Source: Cristatella mucedo (Eukaryota; Bryozoa; Phylactolaemata; Cristatellidae). From it: 64,000 nt of DNA. The notes below the pieces were generated by a model that was not told the origin of the DNA, ran no database searches, and saw only the letters and a program-made list of their open reading frames with translations. This document shows, piece by piece, positions 51,317 through 64,000 of the stretch. The stretch is taken from the NCBI GenBank assembly GCA_009760855.2, contig WPIO01000019.1, forward strand, positions 62,001-126,000, given 5' to 3'. The translations under genes were made by a program, and so were the position numbers. Every line of letters begins with the position of its first letter. The stretch's first letter is position 1.

Positions 51317-51470
51317 GGCCGCAATAGCCCAGGAGGTAAGGTCCTCGCTCTTCACGACCGAGGTCGTGAGTTCGAATCCTATAATGGGCGATCCTGTAGT
51401 GCCAACTGCAAGCGGGGTGACAGCTGGTAAGGCTCTTCTGCCGCTATACAAACGAGGCTGTTAAATGAGC
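51317..51470 (+). mobile_element. tRNA-derived SINE, type 1
   Basis: GCAATAGCCCAGGAGGTAAG start, CACGACCGAGGTCGTGAGTT and GTTCGAATCC, and the usual body; lightly diverged. Confidence 0.85.
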
Positions 51471-52082
51471 CAATGCTGACCGACCTGGACAGAGCCAGTA
51501 TTAAGCCGAGGAAGGCACCCAGCCTTGATTTCGCCAGAGGCAGCCTCTCGCGTCAAGGCTGAATGGCCGTGGCGAACGGCAAGTCACCTGTCATACGTCC
51601 TTTGGGTCGGTCCGTTGAAAAGGCCCGGTCACCCTCTTATATGTGCTTATCCTGACCCGTATACGCCAAATAGTGGGACAGCTTTCGCTAGCCCATGCCG
51701 GCCGACATGCAGGTATGCCCAGAGGGAGATACGTATCCACGCAGAATTTCTGGAGTGAGCAGATCGATTAAGCTATTAGGAACAGGACATTTTTTTAGTG
51801 CCTGTAGACGCTATATAAACTGCTACACCCCTGCAATGCCCAAGGTGAGGGGTAGTACTTGACGAAGAAGTTTGAGCTCTTTTGAAATAACGACTCTGAA
51901 ATAAGTAATGTAATTAGTTAGTTCTATTGTGACAAGGTTGTCGGCTCATGCCGTTGCCGGCTGAACCCGTATTTAACAAGGTCTCCTCAAGACTTGGATG
52001 CCCAAAGACCGGAAATGTGGAATAAACAGCTGTACAGGCAAGATGTGGCCAATCATAGCAGCAACTGTCGTGCCAACATTGG
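51471..52082. other. no gene recognised
   Basis: Unique-looking sequence with no exon or repeat match that I can see. Confidence 0.45.
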
Positions 52083-52225
52083 TGCCTCTTTTTTATAGCG
52101 ACAGAAGAGCCTTTACGGCTATCACAAGCGCTTGCAGTGGCGATACTGGATCACCCGCTGCAGAATCCACGACTTCGGGACCTCGGTCGTGAAAAGCAGC
52201 CGCCTTACCTAATGCGCCATCACGG
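52083..52225 (-). mobile_element. tRNA-derived SINE, type 1
   Basis: ATAGCGACAGAAGAGCC through to the A-box end AATGCGCCATCACGG. It stops exactly where an LINE RT frame begins, so it was probably inserted into that LINE. Confidence 0.85.
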
Positions 52226-52500
52226 ATCTATGCTGACGATGCTCAGCTGTATTTGTCATTTCAACCTATGGAATCTGCTGCAGCTACTGATAAACTAAAT
52301 GCTTGCCTTGCAGACATCCAATCCTGGATTTTGGCAAATTTCCGTAAATTAAACGATGATAGAATTAAACTTCTACTCATAGGCCACCCTAATCGTGCAG
52401 CTGGACTAGGAGACTTAACTCTTAAGTGGTTATTCAGTAGTGCGACCGTCACCGCGGGCTCGGAATTTAGGTGTCCTCTTTGATAGCTGCTAAAAGTTTG
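52226..52500 (+). mobile_element. L2-like LINE RT fragment with YADD motif
   Basis: The frame reads YADDAQLYLSFQP, then LNACLADIQSWILANFRKLN and LLLIG, the catalytic RT motif C and following thumb-side motif of CR1/L2-type LINEs. The upstream RT part is not visible. Confidence 0.85.
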
Positions 52501-52671
52501 AAGGCTGCATTAGGAAGACTGCTTCCACAGCTAGCCATCGCAATTCGACCCCAGTCTAAGATTCGGGACTGTCTACCACGATGGTTTACTAAAGATTTAA
52601 CTAGCTACCAGTTTCTGCAAGGCTGGACAACTAAAACTCCATTTTGGCTGGGCTACCAACAGATAGCCGTG

Positions 52672-52955
52672 AAGCCTCTGTATGTAACTCCTCAAACCCA
52701 CAACGACTATGTGGTTGTTACGCAGGAGAGTTAAGTATAGAGCATTCAAAGTCCAAGCGACTTTCAGCCGGCACTCGGTAGCCAACAGACTTTATTCACA
52801 CATAAAAAAAGGGAGAGGCATAGCAGTCAGGAGAGCAGTTGAGGTAGTGAGTAGCATGGAAGTTCGGCTGGAAAGAACGTGCCATTGATGGCAGCAGGCA
52901 AATAGATGTTTCGTCAGAATTGTGGAAGAGAGTTCCACAGTTAAGGACCCGTATA
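52672..52955 (-). mobile_element. family-B LINE 3' end
   Basis: TGTAACTCCTCAAACCCACA through TTGTGGAAGAGAGTTCCACA; the left half of an inverted pair with the next copy. Confidence 0.8.
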
Positions 52956-53372
52956 GCAAAATTCTTACTCAGGCCCACAAGGTCCAACTCGGCTTGGCTC
53001 CTTCATGGCTGAACTGCTGCACCAGTTTCAGCATCCTCGTGTCCTCAGATCCTCTAAGGACAATACATTAGCTGTTCCATTGATATGCTTGAAGCCAAAT
53101 GGCGACAGCTTTTGCTCTGCAGGTCCTAGACTATGGAGCCCACTTCCACAATTTTTACTCAATGACATCTATTCTCCTGTTGTCGACTATGGCACATCCT
53201 TTCCAGCAGTACTGAGCTGCTGCTTTTACGCTACCCACTTCCTCGACTGCTCCCCCTGAATCAGCAATGCTTATCACTTCCTCTTTGTTTCGTGAGCGCC
53301 TTGAATGCACTATAGAAAGCTCTGCAGCATAACACACACTTGGCCCCTGTGGCTTTGAGGAGTTACATATGA
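52956..53372 (+). mobile_element. family-B LINE, C-terminal ORF and 3' end
   Basis: The longest family-B copy. The ORF piece reads HKVQLGLAPSWLAELLHQF, VLRSSKDNTLAVPLICLKPN and AGPRLWSPLPQFL, then the 3' UTR ending GAGGAGTTACATATG. The wording is that of the C-terminal end of non-LTR retrotransposon ORF2. Confidence 0.85.
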
Positions 53373-54188
53373 ACATTTTACATGTCTATATGTAAAATGT
53401 ACCACACGGCAGATTCCCCTCGGTCATGCTGCATTTTAAAACAAAGGTTGATCTTTAACCAACAGCAGGCAATTTTAGGCACTACATGGCCCCAGTGGTT
53501 GCCATGCAGATATCTTAGAAGGAGTACCTACCCTCTAGGGATATATTCGGAGAGGTTCTGGCTCGGGACAGTAGCACTGTCGCCGGCTGTGGCCGGACAC
53601 TCGATGGAGCAGCTCAGTGGCCAAACCTGGCCGGTAGCCAGCCAGTTAATGGATATGCTCAACTAAAGTTGATCTGAATACCACTGCCTAACAAGGCTTT
53701 CTGACTAACAGCAGCAGCTCCACTAACAAACTGCTGAAGCGATCCTTTCGTTTTTTTTTATCGTACATGATCAAAGGACTGCTCAATACTTAGCAGATTA
53801 GGAGTGAGCAACATGAGCTCAATGATGCCCAGACATCAAAGTTCAGAATAGCATCCACCGGTGAATGGGATCATATGATGCCATAATCGTTCCGATTAAC
53901 TATAACGAACTGCTGCACTGTCAAACAAAAATTAAGGAGATAAATAAAGTGCAAAAATAAATATATAATTTGCACCAAACCAACAGCCGTATCAGCAGCA
54001 AAGTGAAAAAATACACCAGATCCGTAGTTACAAAAGAATGGGGTATTCATTTTGCAACACCAGCAGTATTTCGGGCTTGAAATGGTAGCACACAAGCAGA
54101 CGGCTAAGTCACAACACGTAGCAACGAGAGCATGTCCCTACAAATGGCGAGGGTAGAGAGTAGAAGGTACAAAGCTGCCGGACTCCTC
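53373..54188. other. downstream of TYMS, no other gene recognised
   Basis: Should hold the TYMS 3' UTR; no good poly(A) signal was found on the minus strand. Confidence 0.45.

Positions 54189-64000
<9,812 letters not shown>

Overview
The window is nuclear DNA from an animal, most likely a bilaterian invertebrate. Its genes have GT-AG introns with matching phases, and all recognisable proteins are metazoan or general eukaryotic. A secreted fibrinogen-domain protein and the ciliary pair FOXJ1/IFT25 argue for an animal that makes motile cilia. I cannot name the phylum: the DMAP1 SANT region looks closer to invertebrate than vertebrate forms to me, but I could not run an alignment.

Layout. 1-6 kb: L2-like LINE debris, a (GTAT)n run and a ~1 kb imperfect inverted repeat. 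6.0-19.3 kb (+): nine exons of DMAP1 (NuA4/TIP60 and SRCAP chromatin subunit), lacking only the initiating exon, with introns full of LINE, SINE and a TA-flanked MITE. 19.8-24.8 kb: repeats. 25.0-31.7 kb (-): a four-exon secreted fibrinogen-related protein (ficolin/tachylectin-like), apparently complete. 33.4-36.4 kb: a degenerate satellite of ~150-190 bp monomers, interrupted by a LINE. 37-46 kb: SINEs, LINE tails and GC-rich sequence, with one weak candidate secreted ORF. 46.3-49.2 kb (-): two-exon FOXJ1, the forkhead regulator of motile cilia. 50.1-50.5 kb (+): an intronless IFT25 (HSPB11 homologue), head-to-head with FOXJ1 across about 0.9 kb. 51.3-53.4 kb: nested LINE/SINE pieces. 54.2-62.8 kb (-): six exons of thymidylate synthase, lacking the start exon.

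The most interesting arrangement is FOXJ1 beside IFT25. FOXJ1 switches on ciliary genes and IFT25 is an intraflagellar-transport component, so a regulator and a possible target share one GC-rich intergenic segment with an internal duplication and two CCAAT boxes. DMAP1, the fibrinogen protein and TYMS are not functionally linked to them or to each other.

Repeats: an L2-like LINE family with a stem-loop 3' end and ATT tail (many copies); a second LINE family (called family B here) ending in ATTAC-type repeats; an abundant tRNA-derived SINE (called type 1); and other tRNA SINEs whose 3' end copies the L2 tail. Several are nested or lie as inverted pairs. Long CT/GA and CA/TG microsatellites are common.
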